This document shows, in pieces, positions 36,372-44,298 of a DNA stretch of 64,000 nucleotides. Positions within the stretch are counted from its first letter, which is position 1; each line of letters opens with the position of its first letter. A program made the position numbers and the translations under genes. Source of the DNA: Mucilaginibacter gossypii (GTDB taxonomy: Bacteria; Bacteroidota; Bacteroidia; Sphingobacteriales; Sphingobacteriaceae); assembly GCF_900100945.1 (NCBI RefSeq), contig NZ_FNCG01000020.1:1-64000 (forward strand), written 5' to 3'. The notes below the pieces were generated by a model, which was not told where the DNA came from, searched no databases, and was given only the letters and a program-made list of their open reading frames with translations.

Positions 36372-37115
36372 TTACTGTTTGGTAGCGCTCAGTTTGGCTG
36401 AACTCTTGCCCGAAGTTTTAACAGTAACGCTTTTCTTTCCCGCCTTTACAGCAGTACTGGAAGCGCTGCTATTTGAGAACCCTGTATTTAGCTTTTTAGA
36501 GCCCGCTGCCACGTTACCTGTGCTGTTCAGGTTACCGGACGAGGTAACACTCACATTTTTGCTAACAGCATCGGCGCTATTACCCGCGGCCACTGCAGTT
36601 TTACCTGTAGTTGTTGTAGCGCCAGCCCTTAAAGCGGTAGCATTGCTGCTTACTTTTTCGGTAGTGTTAGCAGCAACACCTTCGGTTGTGGTTAATGCTT
36701 TTTCGCCTGTTGCTGTTACTCCGGTTGCATTCACAGTACCTGCGGCTGAGGTATTGCTGCTAACACCGGCTTGTGCAGCTGTTGTACCTGCCGTAGCATT
36801 TACGGTTGAGGTAACGTTGCTGTTAACATTAGCGGCCTCACTGGTGGCAACGCCTGTTACGGCGTGGTTGGTGGTAGCCTGGGTTTGAGCGGCCGTCCGC
36901 GCTGCTACGTTTTGAGCCTGTGTGGCAGCCTGGTTGGTTACGGTTGAGGTTGTGTTAACCGCTTTTTGCGCTATAGATGCAGCATTCACTGTTGGCGTAG
37001 CTACCCGCGTAGCTATTTTGGTAGCGGTAGTTGCTCCAAGATTAACCTGGGCCGAACCAACTTTAAAAGCAAATAACGCAGCGGTCAATAAAACGGGTTT
37101 AATTAACTTTTTCAT
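36372..37115 (-). CDS. Low-complexity Ala/Thr/Ser/Val/Asn-rich secreted protein
   Basis: 247 residues from the ATG at 37115, which opens a clear signal peptide ending KVGSAQ; a longer frame up to 37295 has no such signal. The mature part of about 224 residues is nearly all Ala, Thr, Ser, Val, Asn and Gly with scattered Lys. It has no Cys, Trp or Tyr, one Phe and one Pro. Repeated short words (AATxA, TxVNAT, SSNTSA) lack a fixed period. It is probably disordered or fibrous in the periplasm or outside the cell. No family was recognised. It is transcribed alone, with a terminator downstream. Confidence 0.75.
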   Translation of the reverse strand: MKKLIKPVLLTAALFAFKVGSAQVNLGATTATKIATRVATPTVNAASIAQKAVNTTSTVTNQAATQAQNVAARTAAQTQATTNHAVTGVATSEAANVNSNVTSTVNATAGTTAAQAGVSSNTSAAGTVNATGVTATGEKALTTTEGVAANTTEKVSSNATALRAGATTTTGKTAVAAGNSADAVSKNVSVTSSGNLNSTGNVAAGSKKLNTGFSNSSASSTAVKAGKKSVTVKTSGKSSAKLSATKQ

Positions 37116-37302
37116 GATTAGTTTTTTAGTTATTAATATGTGAGGGAGGGGTAAACTTAAGCCCTCATCTGTTCGCTGTAGTAAATCAAAGTAAGTGCCA
37201 TTGCACAGTAAATGACATTTTAATGACTTCAATTCGCAAAAGGTGTGAAATTGTGTATAATAAATTATACATATGTTCATTTTGTTCGTCAGCAAAGGAG
37301 CA

Positions 37303-37342
37303 AAAAAACGTCCCTTGTTTTTAGCAAGAGACGTTCTTTTTA
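37303..37342 (-). terminator. Intrinsic terminator of ffh
   Basis: aaaaaacgtc pairs with gacgttctttttt-like sequence, with inner cttg/caag pairs around a tttttag loop. It lies 16 bases past the ffh stop in the minus direction. Confidence 0.72.
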
Positions 37343-37357
37343 TAAGTTATACCTACC

Positions 37358-38686
37358 TTACATTTTAGGCATCCTGCGCATCATGTTGGCCATAGCAGCG
37401 GGATTGCTCATTTGCTTCATCACTTTCTTCATATCATCAAACTGCTTCATTAGGCGGTTAACTTCCTGTAAATCGGTGCCCGAACCTTTGGCTATGCGGT
37501 TACGGCGGCTTTGATTAATGGTTTCAGGGTTAGCTTTTTCAAACGGGGTCATAGATTGAATAATGGCCTCTATCGCTTTAAACGCATTATCATCAACCTC
37601 AACATCCTTCATCATTTTGCCCACGCCCGGTATCATGCCCATCAGATCTTTCATGTTACCCATTTTCTTGATCTGCTGGATCTGGCCGTAAAAGTCGTTA
37701 AAGTCGAACTTGTTTTTGCGGATCTTCTTCTGTAGCTCGGCTGCCTCTTTCTCGTCAAACTGCTGCTGGGCGCGTTCAACCAACGACACCACGTCGCCCA
37801 TGCCCAGGATCCTTGATGCCATACGATCGGGGTGGAAAACGTCAAGCGCTTCCATCTTTTCGCCGGTACCAATAAACTTGATAGGCTTATTAACAACCGA
37901 TTTGATAGAAAGGGCCGCACCACCGCGGGTGTCACCATCCAGCTTGGTTAATACCACACCAGTAAAATCAAGGCGGTCATTGAACACTTTAGCAGTATTC
38001 ACAGCATCCTGACCGGTCATGGAGTCAACCACAAACAGGATCTCGTGTGGTTTTACGGCATCTTTTACCTGCTCAATCTCCACCATCATGGCCTCGTCAA
38101 TAGCCAAACGGCCGGCGGTGTCAATAATCACCACGTTATTCCCGTTCTGCTTAGCCTGGGCTATACCTTCGCGGGCAATAGCAACCGGGTCTTTCGAGTC
38201 GCGATTGGCATACACCGGGATACCTATTTGCTGGCCTAAAACCTCCAGCTGATCAATAGCCGCCGGACGGTAAATATCATCAGCAACCAGTAATGGTTTT
38301 TTATTGCGTTGTGTTTTTAAGTAATTGGCAAGCTTACCTGTGAAGGTTGTTTTACCAGCACCATTCAAGCCGGCAATAAGGATGATGGTAGGAGTAGCTG
38401 GAAAATTCAGATCGGCTGTGGTACCGCCCATCAACGCGGTAAGCTCATCGTTCATGAGCTTGGTAAGCAGCTGGCCTGGCGAAATAGATGTTAATACATT
38501 ATTACCAAGCGCCTTTTGCCTCACATCATCGGTAAATGCTTTGGCGGTTTTATAATTAACGTCGGCATCAAGAAGGGCCTTGCGAATCTCCTTCATGGTT
38601 TCGGCCACGTTTATTTCAGTAATAGTTCCCTGACCCTTCAGGACCTTGAACGCCCTATCGAGTTTATCCGAAAGATTTTCAAACAT
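37358..38686 (-). CDS. ffh: Signal recognition particle protein Ffh (SRP54)
   Basis: A 442-residue, full-length Ffh. The N domain (1-85) is followed by the G domain with P-loop GLNGAGKTT at 106-114, DTAGR near 191 and TKLDGDTRGGAALS. The methionine-rich M domain (about 300-442) ends MANMMRRMPKM. With 4.5S RNA it binds signal sequences of nascent inner-membrane proteins and docks at FtsY. The gene is single, with its own -7 element and terminator. Confidence 0.97.
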   Translation of the reverse strand: MFENLSDKLDRAFKVLKGQGTITEINVAETMKEIRKALLDADVNYKTAKAFTDDVRQKALGNNVLTSISPGQLLTKLMNDELTALMGGTTADLNFPATPTIILIAGLNGAGKTTFTGKLANYLKTQRNKKPLLVADDIYRPAAIDQLEVLGQQIGIPVYANRDSKDPVAIAREGIAQAKQNGNNVVIIDTAGRLAIDEAMMVEIEQVKDAVKPHEILFVVDSMTGQDAVNTAKVFNDRLDFTGVVLTKLDGDTRGGAALSIKSVVNKPIKFIGTGEKMEALDVFHPDRMASRILGMGDVVSLVERAQQQFDEKEAAELQKKIRKNKFDFNDFYGQIQQIKKMGNMKDLMGMIPGVGKMMKDVEVDDNAFKAIEAIIQSMTPFEKANPETINQSRRNRIAKGSGTDLQEVNRLMKQFDDMKKVMKQMSNPAAMANMMRRMPKM

Positions 38687-38721
38687 TATATTAAAAAACT
38701 TTAATCTTTTTTATAAGAATG

Positions 38722-38729
38722 CAAAGGTA
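38722..38729 (-). promoter_or_regulatory. -7 element of ffh
   Basis: Read on the minus strand, TACCTTTG matches TAnnTTTG exactly, 36 bases before the ffh start codon. A -33 TTG at the usual spacing is not evident. Confidence 0.5.
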
Positions 38730-38779
38730 TGATTTTGAACTATATTAACTTGTCTCATCCCATTGTTTATTCCAAAATA

Positions 38780-38809
38780 AAGCCGGCCCTGTTTTTAATA
38801 AGGCCGGTT
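38780..38809 (-). terminator. Intrinsic terminator of the DUF3078 gene
   Basis: agccggcc pairs with ggccggtt, including one G-U pair, around a 13-base loop. A T-rich tract follows in the minus direction. It lies about 28 bases past the stop codon. Confidence 0.72.
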
Positions 38810-38836
38810 CAATTGTATTATTTGTTCAAGACTGTA

Positions 38837-39859
38837 CTACGGAAACCGGTACAACATCCCCAACCCAATACCTTCATAACCCTGCGCGCTATCGGATGTA
38901 TGTTTATCATACAACAGCGTTCCGTTTACCGTTGCACTAATTAACCTGTTCACTTTAGCTGTTAGCGTTAAATCAACACGGTGGGTAATAAATTTTGGCG
39001 ATTGGGCATAAGGGATAAACAACGCGTAACGGGTATTTAAGTGAATGTTTTTGGCTATATCTTTATCCAGCAACGCAACAACCTGGAACGCAAGATCGTT
39101 TTTCACGGTTTTTAACGTATCCACACCGTAGTTATCTTTTTGATATTTGTGGATGGCCTGATCAAGTACAAAAGTTTGTCTTGCAGTACCGGTACCCAAA
39201 CGCAAATCGAACCAACTTTTTGGCTTATACTCAAAACCGACCGATTCGGTAAGATAACCTGGCGACATAAAGTTTGAAATATATTGCTGATCAAATTTTC
39301 CATTCCCCATATCAACATAATTGAAACCTTTATCAAATTGCGACTCAAAGGTTAACGAACCGAAGAAGTACCAGCTTTTTGATAATTGAGACGCTACTTT
39401 GTTATCAAAATAAATACGGTCCTGCGTTTTACGTTTGCCCTGTCCCTTATTTTTTGATACGCCGTAAGTAAGGTTAAGCTCGGATACGTAACTGAAAGGC
39501 GCTTTGTTATATTCGGTATGATAAATAAAATTTGAACCTAATGCCACCGCGCTTACGCCACCCGCCGCATAATTGCTGCTAAATGCCGACTGGCTAAAGT
39601 TCAGCCCGAATGTGATTACCTTTTTCCAGTAGTTTACTTTATAATCGAGCATGGTAACAGGTACCATTTCGCGCTGGATCTGTATGGGGCGAACCCGGGT
39701 GGGGATGGCGTTTTTGCGGGAATTTATCCGGTATTTATTAAGTACGGCAGTGTCTATTTTAACACTATCTTTTTTCAGGGTATCTGTTTGTGCTTTTGCT
39801 GATAAAACGCACGTGACTGATAATGCGAGTATTAGTAATCCCGGTTTTGTTTTTAACAT
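38837..39859 (-). CDS. DUF3078-family outer-membrane-type protein
   Basis: 340 residues from the ATG at 39859, which opens a signal peptide ending LSAKA; an upstream frame adds 16 residues without signal character. The protein shows the DUF3078 pattern: NYWKKVITFGLNFSQ, SSNYAAGGVSAVALGSNF and LTFESQFDKGFNY. Alternating strands and a C-terminal GLGMLYRFP suggest a small outer-membrane barrel. The function of the family is unknown. Confidence 0.85.
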   Translation of the reverse strand: MLKTKPGLLILALSVTCVLSAKAQTDTLKKDSVKIDTAVLNKYRINSRKNAIPTRVRPIQIQREMVPVTMLDYKVNYWKKVITFGLNFSQSAFSSNYAAGGVSAVALGSNFIYHTEYNKAPFSYVSELNLTYGVSKNKGQGKRKTQDRIYFDNKVASQLSKSWYFFGSLTFESQFDKGFNYVDMGNGKFDQQYISNFMSPGYLTESVGFEYKPKSWFDLRLGTGTARQTFVLDQAIHKYQKDNYGVDTLKTVKNDLAFQVVALLDKDIAKNIHLNTRYALFIPYAQSPKFITHRVDLTLTAKVNRLISATVNGTLLYDKHTSDSAQGYEGIGLGMLYRFP

Positions 39860-40005
39860 AGTAAACAAATTAAAGCAAAAATCTCCTTTTTTACCCACAA
39901 TAAACAAAAATGTTGCTTCAGGGTTTAGTCTGGCAAACGACTTTTGGGCAAAAATATCGGAATTTTCGGATATTAAAATGAACCTTGTATTAAGGTTTAT
40001 CTGTC

Positions 40006-40776
40006 TTATTCACGGCCAAGATCCTTCTTGCTGTCATCGGGCGTAACAAGCGGAGTAAGGGAATACGGCCGTTTCTTATACTTTAAAAAACGATTGAGGT
40101 TGGTTTTAATGGAGGCTATAAATTCATAGTCGCTTGCCGTTTTCACCAAATAATAGCCGGGACGGTACCGTAACATGAAGTCGGTGAGCTGCTGATCTTT
40201 TAAATTGGTTATGGCGCCAACATAAGTTCGGTTAAAACGATAGTCAATAACACTTTGCTGATAGTCTTTTTCAATAGTTTCGCGCAGGCGGGCAGCATTG
40301 CGGCCGCTGCGGCTTAATGAATTGTAAAGCGCGTCGATACTTAAGCCAGCACCGCCCGGCCCAAAGCTCAGCAGGTCCTTATTATTAAGCGGGCCGAAGA
40401 TTTTGGTATAATCGTTTTTGGTTGCAGCCAGCCGTTTTTGCGGGTTAAGCAGGGTATCACGCACGATAACTTCTTTAAGCTGTATGGCTGTGCGCTTCAT
40501 ATAAACCGCCAGTGATTCGCCGCCTTGCACTTTCAATGTATCGGGATGATGATCTGATTTTGTAAAAACAAGCACATCGCCGGGTTGGGCTTCTATCTTG
40601 AATTCACCTTTAAAAGTATTGTAAATTGATTTGCCGGTGGTGATGTTCTGTACATTAACTTTGGCAATGCGGTCTTTGCTGTCTTTATCAAACACAACCC
40701 CATCCACGGTTTTTTGCTGGGCAAAAACTTTAGTTGCGGTCAGGGCCAAACATATTAAAAGCGTCCACAGTTTCAT
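40006..40776 (-). CDS. CarboxypepD_reg-like domain protein, secreted
   Basis: 256 residues from the ATG at 40776, which opens a signal peptide ending KVFA. The N-terminal third is a carboxypeptidase regulatory-like domain (DGVVFDKDSKDRIAKVNV through LKEVIVRD), as found at the start of TonB-dependent receptors, but no barrel follows. The rest is helical and basic (RSGRNAARLRETIEKDYQQ). The role is unknown; it may anchor or sense at the outer membrane. Confidence 0.78.
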   Translation of the reverse strand: MKLWTLLICLALTATKVFAQQKTVDGVVFDKDSKDRIAKVNVQNITTGKSIYNTFKGEFKIEAQPGDVLVFTKSDHHPDTLKVQGGESLAVYMKRTAIQLKEVIVRDTLLNPQKRLAATKNDYTKIFGPLNNKDLLSFGPGGAGLSIDALYNSLSRSGRNAARLRETIEKDYQQSVIDYRFNRTYVGAITNLKDQQLTDFMLRYRPGYYLVKTASDYEFIASIKTNLNRFLKYKKRPYSLTPLVTPDDSKKDLGRE

Positions 40777-40844
40777 TGAGGATGCAAAAATACGTGTTGC
40801 ACAGCGGGTGATCATACAATTTAACAACAATTAACCTTTAGAGG

Positions 40845-40936
40845 AAAGAGCCAAGATACCAGGAGTCAAGAATCAAGATAAATATTCGGTGATAACTAAT
40901 CTCAAATTCTCTTGACTCTTGTTGTCTTGATTCTCT
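40845..40936. repeat. Inverted repeat family F
   Basis: ggagtcaagaatcaagat on the left is mirrored in pieces by cttgactc and cttgattctc on the right. The right end includes the stop codon of the LysM glucosaminidase gene. Confidence 0.65.
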
Positions 40937-41771
40937 ATTTTACGACAACAAGCTTCTGGCCAATTTTAATGCCATTGTCGCTCATACTGTTTAATGCTTT
41001 CAGGTCATCAACAGTTATTCCAAAACGCTTGGATATGTTGTATAGTGTATCGCCCTGTTTTACGGTGTAGATCTTATCGTCGGGCGGGGTTTTGGAAAGG
41101 GTATCCTGAACAGGTTTGCCAATGCTATCGTTGATCTGAGATAACACACGGTCTTCCCGTTTAATTTTAGCAATCTCGCCTTCGGGGCGGTCGTACTGAT
41201 CGAGGTTATATTTTACAATAATATTGATAAGCAACTGCGGATACTTAGGATTAGTAGCATAACCCGCCTTTTTCAATCCATAAGCCCAGCCTTCGTAATC
41301 GTTCTTATCCAGTTCAAAAAGTTTAGCGTAATTTTTACGTTTTAAAAACGCCGAGTGGTCACGGAAGGAATCTTCCGGGTTATCATAAACGCGGAAGCAA
41401 TCATTCACGTTATCGTCATCCTTATAATAGCTTTTGCCGGTCCAGTCGCTGGTGCATTTTATGCCGAAGTGGTTGTTGGCATATTTGGCCAGGTCACTAT
41501 TGCCCGCGCCCGATTCAAACAAGCCCTGCGCCAGGGTAATACTGGCCGGGATACCATACTGGTTCATTTCCTGGATGGCGATGGCCTTGAAGCGGTCAAT
41601 ATATTCTAACGAGTTGTATGACCGGTAATTGGCAATAGCGTCCTTGTTGGCTTTTTGGATATTGCTGTTATTGCGTTTGGCATCTCGGTTTGATACTGTA
41701 GTGGTTTTTTTGCGGGCAGAGCATGAACTGAGGCAAACTACAGCAATGAACAGGTATATGGTTTTTCGCAT
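40935..41771 (-). CDS. Glucosaminidase lipoprotein with C-terminal LysM domain
   Basis: 278 residues. The lipobox CLSSC places the acylated Cys at residue 17. The FlgJ/GH73-type glucosaminidase domain (about 55-200) has ASITLAQGLFESGAGNS with the catalytic-type Glu, and NNHFGIKC. The LysM domain (about 233-278, YTVKQGDTLYNISKRFG) binds peptidoglycan. It is the third gene of an operon with a shorter paralogue and an O-methyltransferase upstream. It probably trims peptidoglycan from the outer-membrane side. Confidence 0.9.
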   Translation of the reverse strand: MRKTIYLFIAVVCLSSCSARKKTTTVSNRDAKRNNSNIQKANKDAIANYRSYNSLEYIDRFKAIAIQEMNQYGIPASITLAQGLFESGAGNSDLAKYANNHFGIKCTSDWTGKSYYKDDDNVNDCFRVYDNPEDSFRDHSAFLKRKNYAKLFELDKNDYEGWAYGLKKAGYATNPKYPQLLINIIVKYNLDQYDRPEGEIAKIKREDRVLSQINDSIGKPVQDTLSKTPPDDKIYTVKQGDTLYNISKRFGITVDDLKALNSMSDNGIKIGQKLVVVK

Positions 41772-41832
41772 GAGGCTTAAATCTTATTATGTGGCATATA
41801 ACCAGGGCCAAATTAAGATTTTATAAACGTAA

Positions 41833-42375
41833 TTATTGCTGTTTAGTTGTTGCGTCGGCCAATTGCGTTTGGTTTGCCGGATTTTCATCCAGGTCATTGA
41901 GGTTATACCTGTTAATGATACCTAAAACCTGCGATGCCCATCTGCGGCTACCGGCATAACCGGCACGCTGAATACCTTTTGCCCATCCTTTATAATCATA
42001 ATGGGTAAGCGCGTCGGCCAGGTGGCTAAACTGCTTGCGCTCGGTCATGATACGTGCAAAGTCCTGGAACGAGTCAAAAACCGAATCGTATCTTTTATAA
42101 GAGGTGCGAACTTTTTTGTTGTGTTTGGTATAAACTACGGTATTGTAACCTTTTACTCCAAACTGATTATTAAGGTTTTGTGCTATGGTGCTGTTGCCGC
42201 AGCCCGATTCATGCATGGCTACACCTAAAACGATGCTTGCCGGGATCCCGGTTTCGTGCATGATCTTAATGGCATCATCTTTGAACTTTTCAATGTAAGA
42301 TTGTGAGGTATTTTTCTGTGCTGAAGCAGCTAATGTTGAAATCAACAGTGTTGTAATCAGTAAGATTTTCTTCAT
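41833..42375 (-). CDS. Secreted glucosaminidase (FlgJ/GH73-like)
   Basis: 180 residues with a signal peptide ending AASA (residue 19). The glucosaminidase domain has ASIVLGVAMHESGCGNS with the catalytic-type Glu, and NNQFGVKG. It lacks a LysM domain, unlike its downstream neighbour, and is clearly its paralogue. The start lies three bases after the stop of the O-methyltransferase gene, so both are translated from one mRNA. Confidence 0.9.
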   Translation of the reverse strand: MKKILLITTLLISTLAASAQKNTSQSYIEKFKDDAIKIMHETGIPASIVLGVAMHESGCGNSTIAQNLNNQFGVKGYNTVVYTKHNKKVRTSYKRYDSVFDSFQDFARIMTERKQFSHLADALTHYDYKGWAKGIQRAGYAGSRRWASQVLGIINRYNLNDLDENPANQTQLADATTKQQ

Positions 42376-42378
42376 AAT

Positions 42379-43017
42379 TTATTTTTTTCTGATAACCAGC
42401 AGCCCATCGCGTACCGGCAGGATCAATTTTTCTATCCTGCTATCAACAGCTATCTGGTCATTTAGTTTGCGGATTCCTTCAGTATCGGCATCTTTTTCGG
42501 TGCCGTACACCTTTCCTTTCCACAAAACGTTATCAATTATTATTAATCCTCCGGATCTGACTTTGTCAAAAACTAATTGAAAGTAAGTATAATTATTCTT
42601 TTTATCGGCATCTATAAACACCAAATCAAAAACATCCTCCTGTAAATCAGCAATAACGGCCTCTGCCTGCCCAAAATGCAGCTTTATTTTGTTTTCAACA
42701 TTTGTTAGTTTAAGATGTGAAGTGATGATCTCCTCCATTTCGCGATTAACCTCAATGGTGTGGAGGATGCCGTCGTCGGCCAAACCTTCGGCCAGGCAAA
42801 TAGCCGAGTAGCCTGTATAGGTACCTATCTCCAGGATGCGCTTAGGCTGCACCATTTTGCTTAAAAAACTAAGCAGCCTGCCCTGGTAATGCCCCGATAG
42901 CATGTTAGGTTTTAACACCTTGATATGCGTTTCGCGGTTGAGCTTTTTAAGCACCTCCGGCTCCGGGTCGCAATGGTCATCTAAGTAAGCCAGTAAGGCA
43001 TTAGGGAGAATATCCAT
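42379..43017 (-). CDS. O-methyltransferase (class I SAM-dependent, family 3)
   Basis: 212 residues of the bacterial YrrM/caffeoyl-CoA-type family. The SAM motif ILEIGTYTGYSAICLAEGL (about 61-79) is followed by HTIEVN, VFIDADKKNNY and NVLWKGKV. These motifs include the metal-binding Asp and Asn positions. The substrate is unknown. It is the first gene of an operon with two glucosaminidases, but its link to cell-wall turnover is only contextual. A -7 element lies directly before the start codon. Confidence 0.92.
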   Translation of the reverse strand: MDILPNALLAYLDDHCDPEPEVLKKLNRETHIKVLKPNMLSGHYQGRLLSFLSKMVQPKRILEIGTYTGYSAICLAEGLADDGILHTIEVNREMEEIITSHLKLTNVENKIKLHFGQAEAVIADLQEDVFDLVFIDADKKNNYTYFQLVFDKVRSGGLIIIDNVLWKGKVYGTEKDADTEGIRKLNDQIAVDSRIEKLILPVRDGLLVIRKK

Positions 43018-43022
43018 GGGGG

Positions 43023-43030
43023 CAAAGATA
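43023..43030 (-). promoter_or_regulatory. -7 element abutting the O-methyltransferase start
   Basis: Read on the minus strand, TATCTTTG matches TAnnTTTG exactly and ends five bases before the ATG at 43017. Transcription would start at or very near the start codon. No clear -33 TTG is visible. Confidence 0.5.
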
Positions 43031-43046
43031 CACCGTTGATGGGAAT

Positions 43047-43153
43047 GATTACGCTGATTTCGTTGATTTATTTTGTAAGTTATTGATTTTTAGAATGATT
43101 TATTACTACCAGAACCGTTGATTCTTATTGATTATGTTGATTTCGCTGATTTG
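43047..43153. repeat. Repeat family I, left flank of the GxxExxY gene
   Basis: It contains gattacgctgatttcgttga at 43047 and gattatgttgatttcgctga from 43130. Inverted copies of the same words lie on the right side of the GxxExxY gene at 43691-43723. Confidence 0.65.
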
Positions 43154-43227
43154 CCTTTCACTTGAAGAATAATTTTTTTGCCTGATTTTTCTCTGATTTT
43201 AATAGTTTTATAGCATAACCTTATCAA

Positions 43228-43647
43228 ATGAAAGATCTAATTAATAATACCTATAAACACTCTGAGCTTACCGGTAAAATTATTGGTTGTGCAATGAAAG
43301 TTCATTCAATCTTAGGCAACGGTTTTCAGGAAGCTATTTACCAACGAAGTTTGGAGATCGAACTGCACAAACAAGGGTTGCTGTTTTCCCGGGAGCTTGA
43401 AATGGTTATCTTTTATGATGAAATAGAGGTAGGCAGAAGGCGAGTTGATTTTTTAGTAGATGAAAAAGTTATGGTAGAACTCAAAGCTGTATCCAAACTT
43501 GAAGATATTCATCTCGCTCAAGTATTAAACTATCTCGAAGCTTATAAACTCGAAACCGGACTTCTTATTAATTTCGGATCCAAAAGCTTAGAGTTTAAAC
43601 GCATTACCAACGAATATAAACTTGCACGACAGCAAAACAAATCATAA
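43228..43647 (+). CDS. GxxExxY protein (PDDEXK_3-like)
   Basis: 139 residues. The family motif reads GNGFQEAIYQRSL (Gly-x-x-Glu-x-x-Tyr). A nuclease-fold-like core follows: EVGRRRVDFLVDEKVMVELKA, with Asp and Glu-x-Lys in the spacing of PD-(D/E)xK enzymes. The biological role is unknown; the family is common and often multicopy in Bacteroidota. It stands alone between ruvX and the O-methyltransferase and is bracketed by inverted family I repeats. Confidence 0.92.
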   Translation: MKDLINNTYKHSELTGKIIGCAMKVHSILGNGFQEAIYQRSLEIELHKQGLLFSRELEMVIFYDEIEVGRRRVDFLVDEKVMVELKAVSKLEDIHLAQVLNYLEAYKLETGLLINFGSKSLEFKRITNEYKLARQQNKS

Positions 43648-43690
43648 AAAGTCACGAGCAATCAAAAAAAATCATTAACTAAGAGGTAGA

Positions 43691-43723
43691 CAAATCAGCG
43701 AAATCAACGCCATCAAAATAATC
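43691..43723. repeat. Repeat family I, right flank of the GxxExxY gene
   Basis: caaatcagcgaaatcaacgc continues to ataatct and is the reverse complement of the left-flank words. It overlaps the last codons of ruvX. Confidence 0.65.
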
Positions 43724-44126
43724 TACGGTCCATCCAACTCTGCAACAATATCACCGCCGATATCGTATCCACCAACTCCTTATTCTGCCGGTTCTTTTTA
43801 TTCATCCCACTCTGAGCGATAGTTGCTGATGCCATTTTTGAGGTAAAACGCTCGTCAACCATTTCAATCGGGGTTTCGGGGAATGTTTTCTTTAACAGGT
43901 TCACAAAGCCTTTTACATGAATGGCCGATTGCGAAGGGGTATTATCCATCTGCTTTGGTTCGCCTACGATAAAGCGCTCCACTTGTTCTGTTTGCAGGTA
44001 TTTTTTTAAAAACTCGATGATATTATTGGGGTGGATATTATCAAGCCCGGTAGCGATGATCTGCAGAGGATCAGTAACCGCAATGCCGATGCGCTTGGTT
44101 CCATAATCAAAAGCCATTATTCTCAT
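43713..44126 (-). CDS. ruvX: Putative pre-16S rRNA nuclease / RuvX (YqgF family)
   Basis: 137 residues, full family length. The RNase H-like fold shows MRIMAFDYGTKRIGIAVTD with catalytic-type Asp7, IVGEPKQMDNTPS, VDERFTS and a closing DTISAVILLQSW. The enzyme is linked to maturation of 16S rRNA and earlier to Holliday junctions. The 3' end overlaps the repeat beside the GxxExxY gene. Confidence 0.93.
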   Translation of the reverse strand: MRIMAFDYGTKRIGIAVTDPLQIIATGLDNIHPNNIIEFLKKYLQTEQVERFIVGEPKQMDNTPSQSAIHVKGFVNLLKKTFPETPIEMVDERFTSKMASATIAQSGMNKKNRQNKELVDTISAVILLQSWMDRRLF

Positions 44127-44281
44127 TTAGATGTGAGATATTAGATGTGAGACCTGAGATTCCATTCGGTAAAGATAACGCAACTAAGATGAAACCAAGC
44201 CTACAAAAGATCCTTTCATAAATAAAGCAACCTCGTTTCCTGTGTAAATCCGAAATCCCAATTCCGAAATCCAAAATCAAA
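44126..44281. repeat. Short degenerate repeats (families E and 'tccgaaatc')
   Basis: The left part has tagatgtgagatattagatg, as at 9857-10046. The right part has atccgaaatcccaattccga, also seen just before xth at 1411-1430. The tract separates the divergent ruvX and holB genes. Confidence 0.5.
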
Positions 44282-44298
44282 TTACTATTTTGCACCAA

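Noticed and set aside
36379-36888. Long plus-strand open frame rich in Val, Leu and Ala
   Set aside because: It is the antisense shadow of the low-complexity secreted protein; its composition follows from the repeated codons of that gene.
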